From: Methylococcaceae bacterium
GTDB taxonomy: Bacteria > Pseudomonadota > Gammaproteobacteria > Methylococcales > Methylomonadaceae
Assembly (NCBI GenBank): GCA_947506155.1
Contig: CANNNV010000005.1
Location: 1-44,918, forward strand
Reading direction: 5' to 3'
DNA: 44,918 nucleotides
Shown here: piece by piece, positions 19,967 to 29,746 of the stretch
How positions within the stretch are numbered: position 1 is the first letter of the stretch
Layout: each line of letters opens with the position of its first letter
Translations under genes and position numbers: made by a program
The notes under the pieces: model-generated
What the model was told of the DNA's origin: nothing
Database searches by the model: none
The model's input: only the letters and a program-made list of their open reading frames with translations

Positions 19967-20467
19967 TTATTCCGGTATGGTGGATAATTTTTGCTGAACT
20001 TGACTGGTCACGTCGATTTTTTCGCTGGCATAAATAACACCATCAGTGAGTAATAAATCAAACTCCTGAGCTTTAGCTATCTCGCGAATAGCTTCAACAA
20101 TACGACGTTGCAATTTGCCTAACTCTTCATTACGACGCGCATTAAAATCCTCACTAAACTCCTGCTGGGCTCTTTTGGCGTCTCTCTTCTTATTTAAAAT
20201 ATCTTTTTCTAGATTAACTCGCGCCGATTCGCCCATCACCGCTGCATCTTTGGTCATTCTTTCATCCATACTTTGAATTTCTTTTTGCTGAGCAACTAAT
20301 TGCTTATCTCGCGGTGAAAACTCCTGTTCCAGACGTTTTTTGGCTTTTTCTGCTTGAGGCGCTTTCTCAAGAACAGCGGGTATATTAACAAAGCCTATCT
20401 TTAAATCAGCATAGCTGACATTAGCAGCGAGCAACATCCCTAAAAACAGAGCAATTTTGGTTTTCAT
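19967..20467 (-). CDS. skp: Periplasmic chaperone Skp/OmpH family
   Basis: Skp binds unfolded outer-membrane proteins in the periplasm and passes them to the BAM complex. The 166-residue precursor has a signal peptide MKTKIALFLGMLLAANVSYA with a likely cut after SYA, then the OmpH body (IGFVNIPAVLEKAPQAEKA) and a long charged coiled-coil tentacle region (about residues 45-125). The length is normal. It follows bamA on the same strand after 97 nt, the classical pairing, and is closed by a hairpin terminator. Confidence 0.94.
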   Translation of the reverse strand: MKTKIALFLGMLLAANVSYADLKIGFVNIPAVLEKAPQAEKAKKRLEQEFSPRDKQLVAQQKEIQSMDERMTKDAAVMGESARVNLEKDILNKKRDAKRAQQEFSEDFNARRNEELGKLQRRIVEAIREIAKAQEFDLLLTDGVIYASEKIDVTSQVQQKLSTIPE

Positions 20468-20564
20468 TGTTAAACAAATCTCAAGTGGAATTAAAATAGA
20501 ATAATTAAAGAAAGGTTATCTTGTTAAATTATAAGGGATATGGTTGTTAAACAAAAACAACTTC

Positions 20565-22958
20565 TCAGAAATTCTGGCCGAAGTTGAATTGAAACATCTG
20601 TTTTTGATCTCCAGTCGTTGTCCCTATACTTGACGTTCCCGCAGCCACCGCATTTAACGGCAATGCCGCACTGACTGATAAAGCCCCGAATGGTGATAAC
20701 CACTCACCAGAAACCCCCGTAGAATATTTCAAATCGCTCATTGTAAATCCGTTATTAATTGAGCCTACATCCATAAAAGTTCCTATCCTGACTGATTTCG
20801 TCTCTGGCAAAAAGGGCACAGGGAAAAATAACTCAGCATTACCCAAAATTTTAGTGGAGCCTCCAAACGGATAACCGTTGGAATCTCTAGGGCCTAACGT
20901 ATTATTTCTAAAACCGCGAACCGAACCATTACCACCACCGTAATAATTCTCCCAGAACGGTAAGATAGTTGTCTTGCCATAACCACCGCCATAACCTATT
21001 TCACCATTGAGCTTAAAAGTAAGGTCTTTTGCTATCGGAAAATGAATTTGCTGTTTATAACCAATCTTATAATATTCCAAGTCACTACCAGGAACTGTTG
21101 CCGATGCAGAAAATCGCTGTTGCCCACCGCTATTGGCGAAGGTAGCTCGATTCAGCGTATCATGAGTCCAGCCCACTGTTGGCATTAATGTTAAAAAGGT
21201 GTCGCCGGTAGCCTTCACTAGAGGCCTAGGTGGATTATTGGGATTCCCAGCAACGTATCCGTTGGATAAATTGGCACAAATATCATTACCATTATTACCA
21301 TTTATAAAATCGCAAATTTGATTAGATGAATACGCCGTGGTACCTATCGTGGTATGTTTTGCATCGACATTAAAACCCACATGGTCGGTTTCATTCACCG
21401 GAATACCGAAATTTATCCCGGCATTCATGATATTAGTTGAATAACTGGCTAGATTTATTGCTGCTGCATTTCGTTTGGTATAACCCAAGCTATAGCCTTG
21501 ACTGACGCCATCCACGGTGAAATAAGGATTATTAAAGCCAAACTGATAGCTGGTTAGATAAAGACTATTATTAAAGGCGATATTGACCCGCTTGCCAGAG
21601 CCAAAAATATTGTCTTGGGCAATATTGGCATTTAACACAATGCCTTGGGTTTGAGAAAAACCGACACCTGCTGACAAATTTCCAGACGCTTTTTCTACTA
21701 CCGTATAATTAACATCAATCTGATCAGCTGTACCTGCGACCGGTGGCGTTTCCACATTCACTTCTTCAAAATAACCTAAGCGTTCGAGACGAGTTTTTGA
21801 TCGCGCAATCTTTGAACTTGAAGCCCAACTGGACTCCATTTGCCGCATTTCACGGCGCAGTACTTCATCACGGGTTTTAACATTACCCTTCATATTGATC
21901 CGTCTGACATAAACACGCTTGCCCGGATCGACAAAAAAAGTCATATCCACAGTTTTTTTAACTTCGTTGATGTCTGGCACCATGTTGACGTTAGCAAACG
22001 CATAGCCATCGTCTCCTAAACGATCAGACACTGCTTTGGAGGTTTCTGTGGCGCTTTTTCTAGAAAAAGTTTCTCCCGGACCAATCTTAACCAGTTTAAT
22101 AAGCTCTGCTGGTGCTACGACCAGATTACCAGCCAGCTTAACTTTTTCCAGTTTATAAATATCGCCCTCTTTAACATTGATGGTGACATAAATATCTTTT
22201 TTATCCGCAGTAATGGCCACCTGCGTCGACTCAATATTAAAGTTTATATAACCGCGATCCAGATAATAAGAACGCAAGGTTTCCAAATCTGCCTGCAACT
22301 TTTGCTTGGAATACTGGTCATTCTTAGTATAAAAAGATAAAAGATTAGACGTGCTTAATTCAAGATTTTTCAATAGCGTCTTATCATCAAACACATTATT
22401 TCCAACCACATTGATTTCCTTAATCTTGGCTACCCTGCCCTCGGAAATCTTAATCTGAATACCCACCCGATTGCGGGTCAAGGTAGATACATCCGTCTTA
22501 ATCTTTAAACCATATTTACCATGACTAAAATATTGCCGACTTAATTCCTGCTCAACTTTATCTAGCACCTGCTGGTCAAATACTTTTCCTTCGGCCAAAC
22601 CGATTTTCTTTAAGGCTTTGGTCAAATCGTCCTTGCTTAAATCTTTATTGCCTTCAAAAATTATTTTTGCAATCGAGGGTCGCTCTACCACATTAACAAT
22701 CAGCGTAGAACCCTCTTTTTCTAGGGTAATGTCTTTAAAAAAACCAGTTTTAAATAACGATTTGATGGCTGGTGATACGTTATCTAAGGAAAACTTTTCA
22801 CCAACATTGACCGGAAGATAATTATAAACGGTACCGACCGAGATACGTTGTAAGCCTTTAACTTGAATATCCCTTACAACAAATTCTTCGTCACCTTTAA
22901 CCACTTGGGAAACCAGCAGACACAGCAATAGCAAGCGAGTAAAAGTATTTAATTTCAT
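20565..22958 (-). CDS. bamA: Outer membrane protein assembly factor BamA
   Basis: BamA is the essential barrel that inserts beta-barrel proteins in the outer membrane. The 797-residue precursor has a signal peptide (MKLNTFTRLLLLCLLVSQVVKG), five POTRA domains (about residues 25-420, starting FVVRDIQVKGLQRISVGTVYNYLP) and a 16-strand barrel (about 425-797). The barrel contains the loop-6 region NNYYGGGNGSVRGFRNNTLGPRD-like segment with the VRGF lock motif, and the chain ends FNFGQNF with a terminal aromatic residue as usual for outer membrane barrels. The extracellular loop near residues 535-565 has two cysteine pairs and an Asn-rich stretch, somewhat unusual. Identity is firm. Confidence 0.97.
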   Translation of the reverse strand: MKLNTFTRLLLLCLLVSQVVKGDEEFVVRDIQVKGLQRISVGTVYNYLPVNVGEKFSLDNVSPAIKSLFKTGFFKDITLEKEGSTLIVNVVERPSIAKIIFEGNKDLSKDDLTKALKKIGLAEGKVFDQQVLDKVEQELSRQYFSHGKYGLKIKTDVSTLTRNRVGIQIKISEGRVAKIKEINVVGNNVFDDKTLLKNLELSTSNLLSFYTKNDQYSKQKLQADLETLRSYYLDRGYINFNIESTQVAITADKKDIYVTINVKEGDIYKLEKVKLAGNLVVAPAELIKLVKIGPGETFSRKSATETSKAVSDRLGDDGYAFANVNMVPDINEVKKTVDMTFFVDPGKRVYVRRINMKGNVKTRDEVLRREMRQMESSWASSSKIARSKTRLERLGYFEEVNVETPPVAGTADQIDVNYTVVEKASGNLSAGVGFSQTQGIVLNANIAQDNIFGSGKRVNIAFNNSLYLTSYQFGFNNPYFTVDGVSQGYSLGYTKRNAAAINLASYSTNIMNAGINFGIPVNETDHVGFNVDAKHTTIGTTAYSSNQICDFINGNNGNDICANLSNGYVAGNPNNPPRPLVKATGDTFLTLMPTVGWTHDTLNRATFANSGGQQRFSASATVPGSDLEYYKIGYKQQIHFPIAKDLTFKLNGEIGYGGGYGKTTILPFWENYYGGGNGSVRGFRNNTLGPRDSNGYPFGGSTKILGNAELFFPVPFLPETKSVRIGTFMDVGSINNGFTMSDLKYSTGVSGEWLSPFGALSVSAALPLNAVAAGTSSIGTTTGDQKQMFQFNFGQNF

Positions 22959-23038
22959 AGGGGGAAGTCAAAATAAAACAGCAGAGTCAGTTGTACAAAA
23001 AACTGGCGGATTATAGCACAGTAAATATTTAATCTAGC

Positions 23039-24016
23039 TTAAGCCCGACAAATCGGAAAACTCAGCACCTCATCAATAGCCGTACTGCCAGACAACAGCA
23101 TCAACAAACGATCCAGGCCTATCGCCACACCCGAGCATTCCGGTAAGCCCGATTCCAGGGCCGCAACAAGACGCTGGTCTTTAACCGTAACTGGCAATTT
23201 TTGTTGCTGTCTAATTACTTGCTCTTTATCAAAACGTTCATTCTGTTCTTTAGGATCAATCAGCTCATAATAGCCATTGCCCAGCTCAATGCCGTTGATG
23301 AACAACTCGACGCGCTCGGCAAGCTGATGATTCTCCTCAGAAATTCTAGCTAATGACGACTGGCAAGCCGGATAACCGTAAACTAGACATAAAGCATTTT
23401 CACCTAAATAAGGCTGCACTTTATGACTGAATAAAAAATCCAGCCACAAGCCATGATCGTACCCGCAAAGAGAGATAGCCTCAGATAACTGGCTATCTCG
23501 GGCAAAAGCGCAGTAGTCCTGATAAGAAAAGATCAGCGGATTTAAACCCGTGTAGGAAACAAACACGTCCTGATAACTGACGCGCTGGGTTTCTTGTAAG
23601 CCTTGGTCGCTAAACAGTCCAGCAATCAGCTCAGCGATTTCATCCATTAACTGGGCAAGGCTAAAACCAACCCGGTACCATTCCAGCAGCGTAAATTCAG
23701 GATTATGGAAGCGTCCTGACTCACCATTACGAAAGGCCTTGCCTATTTGATAAATAGAACCGCTGCCCGCTGCCAATAAACGCTTCATTGCAAATTCGGG
23801 AGACGTTTGCAAAAACAGGGTTTGCCTGTGAGGCAACAAACAATAGTCAGTGGTAAAAAATTCCAGCTGGGGATCTGTCCCGCTACTGTGACTGAGCAGT
23901 GGCGTTTCCACTTCCAGTACTAATTTTTCCGCAAAAAACTGCCTTAGTTCGGCAAGCATCTTCGCTCTTAAGCGGATTAACTCCAGGCTGCAAGTCGGTT
24001 GCCAGTCATGCGTCAT
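23039..24016 (-). CDS. epmA: Elongation factor P--(R)-beta-lysine ligase
   Basis: EpmA (GenX/PoxA/YjeA) attaches (R)-beta-lysine to EF-P. The 325-residue protein is a truncated class II lysyl-tRNA synthetase core without the anticodon-binding domain. It shows VETPLLSHSSGTDPQLEFF, motif 2 YQIGKAFRNGESGRFHNPEFTLLEWYR and motif 3 GVAIGLDRLLMLLSG. The start overlaps the efp stop (TAATG), so enzyme and substrate are translationally coupled. The epmB gene diverges just beyond efp. Confidence 0.96.
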   Translation of the reverse strand: MTHDWQPTCSLELIRLRAKMLAELRQFFAEKLVLEVETPLLSHSSGTDPQLEFFTTDYCLLPHRQTLFLQTSPEFAMKRLLAAGSGSIYQIGKAFRNGESGRFHNPEFTLLEWYRVGFSLAQLMDEIAELIAGLFSDQGLQETQRVSYQDVFVSYTGLNPLIFSYQDYCAFARDSQLSEAISLCGYDHGLWLDFLFSHKVQPYLGENALCLVYGYPACQSSLARISEENHQLAERVELFINGIELGNGYYELIDPKEQNERFDKEQVIRQQQKLPVTVKDQRLVAALESGLPECSGVAIGLDRLLMLLSGSTAIDEVLSFPICRA

Positions 24017-24585
24017 TATTCTTTTACGCGGGAAACATATTCGCCAGTGCGAGTATCAACCTTAATCAGCTCACCAATTTGTACAAACAATGGCACCCTG
24101 ACTACCGCACCGGTTTCCAAAACCGCCGGTTTTCCGCCACCGCCCGAGGTATCGCCGCGTACACCGGGATCTGTTTGGGTAATTGCCAAATCGACAAAAT
24201 TGGGAGGAGAAATTGCCAGCGGCGCATCATTCCATAAAGTTACCGTACAGGTATCCTGATCTTTAAGCCATTTACCCGACTCACCAACCACTTTTTCATC
24301 AGTTTGATACTGTTCAAAAGTATCCGGCACCATAAAATGTCTGAACTGACCATCGTTATACAGATACTGCATCTCAACATCGACTACATCGGCGCCTTCA
24401 AGCGACTCACCCGACTTAAAGGTTCTTTCCATCACCCGGCCGGTTTTCAGATTTCTAATTTTTACCCGGCTAAATGCCTGACCTTTGCCCGGCTTGACAA
24501 ACTCATTTTCAATAATCGCACAAGGGTCGTTATCCAACATAACTTTTAACCCGGCTTTAAACTCATTAGTACTGTAACTGGCCAT
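24016..24585 (-). CDS. efp: Elongation factor P
   Basis: EF-P rescues ribosomes stalled at polyproline. The ORF track's 232-residue version has 43 extra N-terminal residues; the true start is the ATG at 24585-24583, preceded by GAGGG, giving 189 residues beginning [15 protein letters not shown]. The tip loop KPGKGQAF places the modified lysine at K34, exactly as in E. coli, consistent with the flanking epmA and epmB genes. Three barrel domains are all present, with the C-terminal GEYVSRVKE end. Confidence 0.97.
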   Translation of the reverse strand: MASYSTNEFKAGLKVMLDNDPCAIIENEFVKPGKGQAFSRVKIRNLKTGRVMERTFKSGESLEGADVVDVEMQYLYNDGQFRHFMVPDTFEQYQTDEKVVGESGKWLKDQDTCTVTLWNDAPLAISPPNFVDLAITQTDPGVRGDTSGGGGKPAVLETGAVVRVPLFVQIGELIKVDTRTGEYVSRVKE

Positions 24586-24603
24586 TTTTCCCTCAAAGAC
24601 AAT

Positions 24604-24640
24604 GTAAAATTTAAGCATTATAATAGAGCGGACAACTGAT
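24604..24640. promoter_or_regulatory. Divergent efp / epmB promoter region
   Basis: The 75-nt gap between the divergent efp and epmB starts contains ATTATAATA, which gives a TATAAT-type -10 on the minus strand toward efp and a near match on the plus strand toward epmB. No good -35 was seen on either strand, so exact promoters are uncertain. Confidence 0.35.
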
Positions 24641-24660
24641 AGAAACTTTAATAATCTCTG

Positions 24661-25671
24661 ATGCCCAACCCACAGTCCGAAATTCAGCACTTTACCAAAA
24701 ACTGGCAACAACAACTTGCCGATGCTTTTGACAACATTGAAGACCTCTGCCGTTACCTAGACTTATCACCCGATGATTTGCCAATTTCGGTTGCTGCCAC
24801 TGAAAACTTTCCGTTACGCGTTCCATTAAGCTTTGCTGCCTGTATCGAAAAAGGCAATCCACGGGACCCTTTATTACGCCAGGTCTTGCCTGTTAACGAG
24901 GAACTAGCCGTTTATCCGGGGTTTAACACTGATCCTGTCGGTGATCTTGCCGCCGCAACTCAAACTGGTGTTTTACATAAGTACCAGGGCCGGGTTTTAT
25001 TTATCAACACCGGGAGCTGCGCCATCAACTGCCGATATTGTTTCCGCCGCAATTTCCCGTATTCAGAACTGCAACTAAGCAAACAAAAGGAACAGGCGGC
25101 GATACTATCGATACAAGAAGATGCCAGTATTACAGAAGTTATTTTAAGCGGAGGAGATCCCTTGCTGCTGAGTGACGCAAGATTAACTCGGTTGATGGGG
25201 CAATTAGCTGAAATCAAACATCTAAAACGTATCCGGATACACACGCGCCTGCCCATTGTTCTGCCCGCGCGGATAACCGATGAATTCATAGACACCCTGA
25301 AACTCAGCCCCAAACAAATTATCCTGATCCTGCATTGTAACCATGCAAATGAACTCAATGAGCGGGTGATTGTCGCCTGTAACACCTTAAAAAACAGCGG
25401 CATCACCTTGTTCAATCAATCAGTGCTGTTAAAAGGCGTGAATGATGATGCCGATATTTTATGTGACTTGAGTGAACAACTGTTCAGTCACGGCGTCATC
25501 CCCTATTATCTGCATTTACTGGATAAAGCCACAGGGACGGGGCATTTTGAAGTTTCTAAAGAGCGAGCGCTGGAACTCATACAGCAAGTTCAGGCCACCC
25601 TGCCCGGCTACCTAGTTCCCAAACTGGTCACAGAACAGACCGGTGCCGCGTCCAAACAGTATATATTTTAG
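24661..25671 (+). CDS. epmB: EF-P beta-lysylation protein EpmB (lysine 2,3-aminomutase family)
   Basis: EpmB converts (S)-lysine to (R)-beta-lysine for EF-P modification using radical SAM chemistry and PLP. The 336-residue protein has the CX3CX2C cluster motif CAINCRYC (C120, C124, C127), SGGDPLLL for SAM binding, and a C-terminal KATGTGHF region near the PLP lysine. The length is typical of EpmB (about 340) and shorter than catabolic KamA. It diverges from efp and epmA and completes the pathway apart from the hydroxylase EpmC. Confidence 0.95.
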   Translation: MPNPQSEIQHFTKNWQQQLADAFDNIEDLCRYLDLSPDDLPISVAATENFPLRVPLSFAACIEKGNPRDPLLRQVLPVNEELAVYPGFNTDPVGDLAAATQTGVLHKYQGRVLFINTGSCAINCRYCFRRNFPYSELQLSKQKEQAAILSIQEDASITEVILSGGDPLLLSDARLTRLMGQLAEIKHLKRIRIHTRLPIVLPARITDEFIDTLKLSPKQIILILHCNHANELNERVIVACNTLKNSGITLFNQSVLLKGVNDDADILCDLSEQLFSHGVIPYYLHLLDKATGTGHFEVSKERALELIQQVQATLPGYLVPKLVTEQTGAASKQYIF

Positions 25672-25712
25672 GCGAGGCCTAGATGGCGGGTACCTTGCTA
25701 CAATGGCAAGTT

Positions 25713-25743
25713 TCTGGTTCACACGAGCCGCGTCTGAACCAGA
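25713..25743. terminator. Hairpin between convergent epmB and ftsH
   Basis: A 9-bp inverted repeat TCTGGTTCA / TGAACCAGA with a 13-nt GC-rich loop lies between two convergent stop codons. It lacks a clear T-run on either strand, so it may be a weak bidirectional terminator or an mRNA 3'-end stabiliser. Confidence 0.4.
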
Positions 25744-25761
25744 ATACTCAACGAAACTTAC

Positions 25762-27657
25762 TTAAACATGCCAGTCAGGTTTGGCAGCTTTTCCTTTCGG
25801 CGCTTTTTTAGGTTTCGATGATACACTCAATTTTACCTCATCTTCTTCTGCGGGTGGACGCGGGTCTTTGCCGGCCATTAAATCCTCAATCTGCAAGCGA
25901 TCGATGGTTTCCCATTTCATCAGCGCATCCGCCATTTTATGCAAAATGACAATGTGGTCTTTCAGTATGGTTTCAGCGCGTTGGTAATTACGATCTATCA
26001 CGGCGCGAATTTCCTCATCGATCAACTGTGCAACATTGTCCGATACCGAACTGCCGGGTGCACCGGGGTGACCCATAAATGGCCGTCCGCCTTCCTCGCC
26101 ATAAACCAGCGGGCCGAGCTTTTCTGAAAATCCCCAACGGGTCACCATGTTTCTAGCCAATTCGGTGGCGCGTTCAATATCATTGGACGCACCGGTGGTC
26201 ACGCGGTCACCCCCGTAAATCATCAGTTCAGCAATTCTGCCGCCAAATAAACTAGCTACCTGGCTTTCTAGTTTGCGTTTGCTAGCGCTGTATTGATCTC
26301 GGTCAGGTAGGAACATGGTGATGCCCAGCGCACGGCCTCGGGGCATGATGCTAACTTTATAAACAGCGTCATGATCGGGCGAGGTTTGTCCGACGATACA
26401 ATGCCCGGCTTCATGATAAGCGGTTAATAATTTATCTTCTTCGGTCATCACCATGGTGTGACGCTCGGCGCCCATCAGGATTTTATCCTTAGCTTTTTCC
26501 AGATCGCTCATGCTGACTTCCAGTTTGTTGGAGCGAGCAGCAAACAGCGCGGCTTCATTAATCACATTGGCAAGATCGGCGCCGGAAAAACCGGGTGTGC
26601 CTCGGGCAATGTATTTCAATTGAACGTCAGCGGCCGCAGGCACTTTTTTGATATGTACCGCCAGGATTTGTTCTCTGCCGCGCACATCGGGCAAGCCGAC
26701 ATTGACCTGACGGTCAAAGCGTCCCGGTCTGAGTAAAGCTTTATCCAGCACGTCGGCACGGTTGGTTGCAGCAATTACGATAACGCCTTCGTTGCCGTTG
26801 AAACCGTCCATTTCTACCAGCAACTGGTTGAGAGTTTGCTCTCTTTCGTCATTGCCGCCGCCCATGCCAGCACCACCGCGTTGACGGCCGACTGCATCGA
26901 TTTCATCAATAAAGATAATACAAGGCGCATGCTCTTTGGCCTGGACAAACATGTCCCTAACCCTGGATGCACCCACACCGACAAACATTTCAACAAAGTC
27001 CGAACCTGAAATGGTAAAAAATTTGACCCCCGCTTCACCAGCAATAGCTCTGGCGATCAGGGTTTTTCCGGTGCCCGGAGGGCCAACCATTAAAATGCCA
27101 CGAGGTATTTTTCCGCCCAATTTTTGGAACTTTTGCGGATCAGCCAAAAAGTCAACCAGTTCGGCAACTTCTTCTTTAGCTTCTTCACAACCAGCTACAT
27201 CACTGAAGGTAATGGTCATTTTGTCTTCTTCGAGCATTTTAGCCTTGCTCTTGCCAAAGCTGTTGCCGCCCTGACCGCCCTGACTGCGACGCATGAAAAT
27301 AATGAACACCAATATCATTAACAGCATAGGAAACCAGGAGATGAAAATTTTCATCAGCAAGGTTTCCTGCTCTGGCGGCCGGGTTCTGATCTGAACATTG
27401 GCGCTTAATAGATCGTCTATTAAATGTGGGTCGCCCGGATTGAAGGTTTGATAATTTTGACCGTCTGAGGTACGAAGATCAAGGTGCAAACCTGATACTT
27501 CGACGCGCTCGACTTGCCCATGCTTTACTTTGTCGATAAATTCCGAATAGGCCAGGGTATCTTGTATTGGAGGCGTCGATTTTAATCGGTCATAGATCAA
27601 ATAGGCTCCAGCAATGACAATGCTGAAAATCAAAATATTAAACAAATACTTCTTCAT
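25762..27657 (-). CDS. ftsH: ATP-dependent zinc metalloprotease FtsH
   Basis: FtsH is a hexameric inner-membrane AAA+ protease; in E. coli it degrades LpxC, sigma-32 and misassembled membrane proteins. The 631-residue protein has TM1 (about 4-22), a periplasmic domain, TM2 (about 105-122), Walker A GPPGTGKT (192-199), Walker B with DEID (251-254), the second region of homology around [18 protein letters not shown], and zinc motif HEAGH (415-419) with D493 as third ligand. The length is typical. On the minus strand the 255-nt upstream gap contains CTTGAAA, a match to the heat-shock -35 box, but no convincing -10 was found. It is not beside rrmJ or folP as in E. coli; here it stands alone. Confidence 0.97.
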   Translation of the reverse strand: MKKYLFNILIFSIVIAGAYLIYDRLKSTPPIQDTLAYSEFIDKVKHGQVERVEVSGLHLDLRTSDGQNYQTFNPGDPHLIDDLLSANVQIRTRPPEQETLLMKIFISWFPMLLMILVFIIFMRRSQGGQGGNSFGKSKAKMLEEDKMTITFSDVAGCEEAKEEVAELVDFLADPQKFQKLGGKIPRGILMVGPPGTGKTLIARAIAGEAGVKFFTISGSDFVEMFVGVGASRVRDMFVQAKEHAPCIIFIDEIDAVGRQRGGAGMGGGNDEREQTLNQLLVEMDGFNGNEGVIVIAATNRADVLDKALLRPGRFDRQVNVGLPDVRGREQILAVHIKKVPAAADVQLKYIARGTPGFSGADLANVINEAALFAARSNKLEVSMSDLEKAKDKILMGAERHTMVMTEEDKLLTAYHEAGHCIVGQTSPDHDAVYKVSIMPRGRALGITMFLPDRDQYSASKRKLESQVASLFGGRIAELMIYGGDRVTTGASNDIERATELARNMVTRWGFSEKLGPLVYGEEGGRPFMGHPGAPGSSVSDNVAQLIDEEIRAVIDRNYQRAETILKDHIVILHKMADALMKWETIDRLQIEDLMAGKDPRPPAEEDEVKLSVSSKPKKAPKGKAAKPDWHV

Positions 27658-27912
27658 GTGTATCTCCTAGATACGACTGCTTAAATAACGAGCATTAATT
27701 AGCCGCATATGATAATCCTCATTTCATTGAAAACAAAATAGGACATTTCAAGAATCGCCGCTCAATGCCTCTTTAGCAATCAACTTGAATGACAGATCAA
27801 TGTTGCATAATGTCGGTACGTTACGTATTATTCTCAAAAACTGATTATTGTCGTTAGTCTCTGTGCTACTCAGCAGGGACTTCTATTCAAATGTTAATAA
27901 ACTGAAATCGCT
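27658..27912. promoter_or_regulatory. Divergent intergenic region ftsH / unknown membrane protein
   Basis: This 255-nt non-coding region must hold promoters for ftsH (minus) and the gene at 27913 (plus). A CTTGAAA box lies near 27750 on the minus strand. The spacing to a CCCCAT-like -10 is not satisfied, so heat-shock control is only suggested. Nothing else was recognised. Confidence 0.3.
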
Positions 27913-29082
27913 ATGATAAATAATGAATTTGTCAATCCTGAACAGGAGCCAGGATCAGAAAGCTTCAGAAAAAATGAGAAACTTCAGCAAGCAAAAGACA
28001 CGGTGGGGCGCATGTTACGTTATGCGGTTGCCAATCCGGATATCGCATTAACTGATGAAATTATTCTCAATGGCGTACTGGCTTTACGCAAGAATACGAC
28101 GGACTATTCAAGCGACGATGAAGTTTTATTGTGGAAAGTGTATGCAAAGCTTGCCATCCTCATCAAACCAGCCTCCGATATCAGTATCCAGATTGCCGAT
28201 GGTCTGAAAGATACGGGGGTCTGTACGAATTTTGGAAATCTCGATGCTGCTGCTTTCTTGAACTCAACAGTAATACCGTTTTCCGGCTTTAATTCCTCAG
28301 GCAGTAAACTGGTAAAGAGATGTATCAGGGATTTAAATTACATCACCTTTTTTCTGATTTTTTTTGTCGGTTTTTATGTTTTTATTCAATGTTATATAGC
28401 CTTACTCTCAGATACGCTGACGCATTCGTCGCAGTTGCTGGTCAATCTTGAAACTCTACAGGCAACTGAGCGGTTAATTGACGCGCATACGCCTAACGCG
28501 CAACTGAAACAACTGGTCACTGCGCTTGAAATATTAGATACCCAGCTGTCAGCAGCTTCGCTGGCTTTAATCGATTTAACCAAACCATTAGAACACATCC
28601 ATTTTATCGATGTAAGCAATATGATGCTAAACACACTGGAAAATTGTGCACAAAATAACGCAACAGAGCAGAAAAAGTTATTGAAATGTCTGGCATTTGA
28701 ACGTGAGTATGGATCATCGATTTATGCGGTTTTATCCCGATATGTGTTGCCTTTATTATTGGGCTTTGTTGGCGCAACGGCTTATGTTGCCCGGCATACC
28801 TTATTTCTTCTGGCGACTAACAGCTATATGCCATCGCCCCGTGGCATGCTAGCGATGCGATTATGTCTGGGTGGCTTATTGGGCGCCATTAGCGGCATAT
28901 TTATTTCGTCGGGCACTAATGAGGCGTCAGGATTTAATATCAGTCTGACGCTTGCGGCATTAGTCATGGGCTATAGTGTTGAAGTTGCCTTTTCGCTATT
29001 TGATTCGGTCATAGATCGTATAAAAGTCTGGACCAAAAGCATGCGAAGTAACCAGGATGCTAACAAACCCTCTGTCGGATAG
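27913..29082 (+). CDS. Unknown multi-pass membrane protein
   Basis: Not recognised. It has 389 residues. Residues 1-135 are soluble and mostly helical. A strong TM segment (about 142-167, YITFFLIFFVGFYVFIQCYI) is followed by an approximately 110-residue Leu/Thr-rich helical region (LETLQATERLIDAHTPNAQL and on) that could be a coiled coil outside the cytoplasm. Three more hydrophobic helices lie at about 274-297, 310-330 and 340-360, with a basic C-terminus. No catalytic motif was seen. The layout of two membrane blocks around a coiled coil would suit a sensor or scaffold, but this is inference. A lysozyme gene follows after 46 nt on the same strand and may be co-transcribed. Confidence 0.6.
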   Translation: MINNEFVNPEQEPGSESFRKNEKLQQAKDTVGRMLRYAVANPDIALTDEIILNGVLALRKNTTDYSSDDEVLLWKVYAKLAILIKPASDISIQIADGLKDTGVCTNFGNLDAAAFLNSTVIPFSGFNSSGSKLVKRCIRDLNYITFFLIFFVGFYVFIQCYIALLSDTLTHSSQLLVNLETLQATERLIDAHTPNAQLKQLVTALEILDTQLSAASLALIDLTKPLEHIHFIDVSNMMLNTLENCAQNNATEQKKLLKCLAFEREYGSSIYAVLSRYVLPLLLGFVGATAYVARHTLFLLATNSYMPSPRGMLAMRLCLGGLLGAISGIFISSGTNEASGFNISLTLAALVMGYSVEVAFSLFDSVIDRIKVWTKSMRSNQDANKPSVG

Positions 29083-29128
29083 CGTACGTTACGACTCCCA
29101 ACAGTTTTTTCATTACATCGGAGCTGCT

Positions 29129-29587
29129 ATGTCTAAACAAGTAAATCTACCAGGAATCGAGCTGGTTAAATCATTTGAAGGTTTAAAGCTTGAAGCTTAT
29201 CGTTGCCCGGCGGGGATTTTGACTATTGGCTATGGCCATACCGGTCAAGACGTGATACCCGGACTATCGATTAATCAACAACAAGCAGAGCAGCTATTGC
29301 AGGACGATTTGACTCATTCAGGATTAGGAGTGAAAAAATTGGTCAAAGTTGCATTAACCGACAACCAGTTTGCGGCACTGGTTAGCTTTACTTTTAATAC
29401 CGGCATCAATAGCTTAGCTTGTAGTACACTGTTAAAGCGGTTGAATCAAGGAGACTACCACGCCGTACCACCAGAGTTAGCTAAATGGGTTAAAGCAACC
29501 GATCCTAAAACTCAGCAAAAAATCACCTTGTCTGGCTTAATTAAGCGCAGGGCAGCAGAAGGCGCTTTATGGCTTAACAACGACTGA
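29129..29587 (+). CDS. T4-type lysozyme (GH24 endolysin-like)
   Basis: It hydrolyses the MurNAc-GlcNAc bond of peptidoglycan. The ORF track begins 24 codons early; the ATG at 29129 with GGAG just upstream gives 152 residues beginning MSKQVNLPGIELVKSFEG. The catalytic pattern E-x8-C-x5-T is present (E17, C26, T32, in YRCPAGILTIGYGHT); a Cys in place of the Asp of T4 lysozyme is common in phage and prophage GH24 enzymes. A second conserved segment is FAALVSFTFNTG. There is no signal peptide or signal-anchor, so export would need a holin-like pore or lysis. No other phage genes are nearby, so it is probably a domesticated or stray endolysin. Confidence 0.87.
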   Translation: MSKQVNLPGIELVKSFEGLKLEAYRCPAGILTIGYGHTGQDVIPGLSINQQQAEQLLQDDLTHSGLGVKKLVKVALTDNQFAALVSFTFNTGINSLACSTLLKRLNQGDYHAVPPELAKWVKATDPKTQQKITLSGLIKRRAAEGALWLNND

Positions 29588-29746
29588 TGCTAGATTCCAC
29601 AGTCGTTATGCCTTGAACTCTGGGAAAATTCACGTCACTCCCAATTAAACTCAATTCCCCGAATGTTATCTCGAAACTGGTGCTACAGAAATTATGGTAA
29701 AACAGGTAAACTAGCGCTAAGACAATTTTAGGACAACAAAATATCC

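Noticed and set aside
24586-24714. Long N-terminal extension of EF-P in the ORF track
   Set aside because: It overlaps the divergent epmB start and lacks similarity to EF-P; the internal ATG with GAGGG gives the normal family length.
27700-27912. Sigma-32 heat-shock promoter for ftsH
   Set aside because: CTTGAAA is present but no CCCCAT-like -10 at proper spacing was found; reported only as a hint.
29057-29128. Early start of the lysozyme overlapping the upstream gene
   Set aside because: The extra residues do not resemble a signal peptide or the GH24 fold, and the ATG at 29129 has a good ribosome site.
27913-29587. Prophage remnant
   Set aside because: Only one phage-type gene (lysozyme) is present, with no integrase, capsid, terminase or att repeats.
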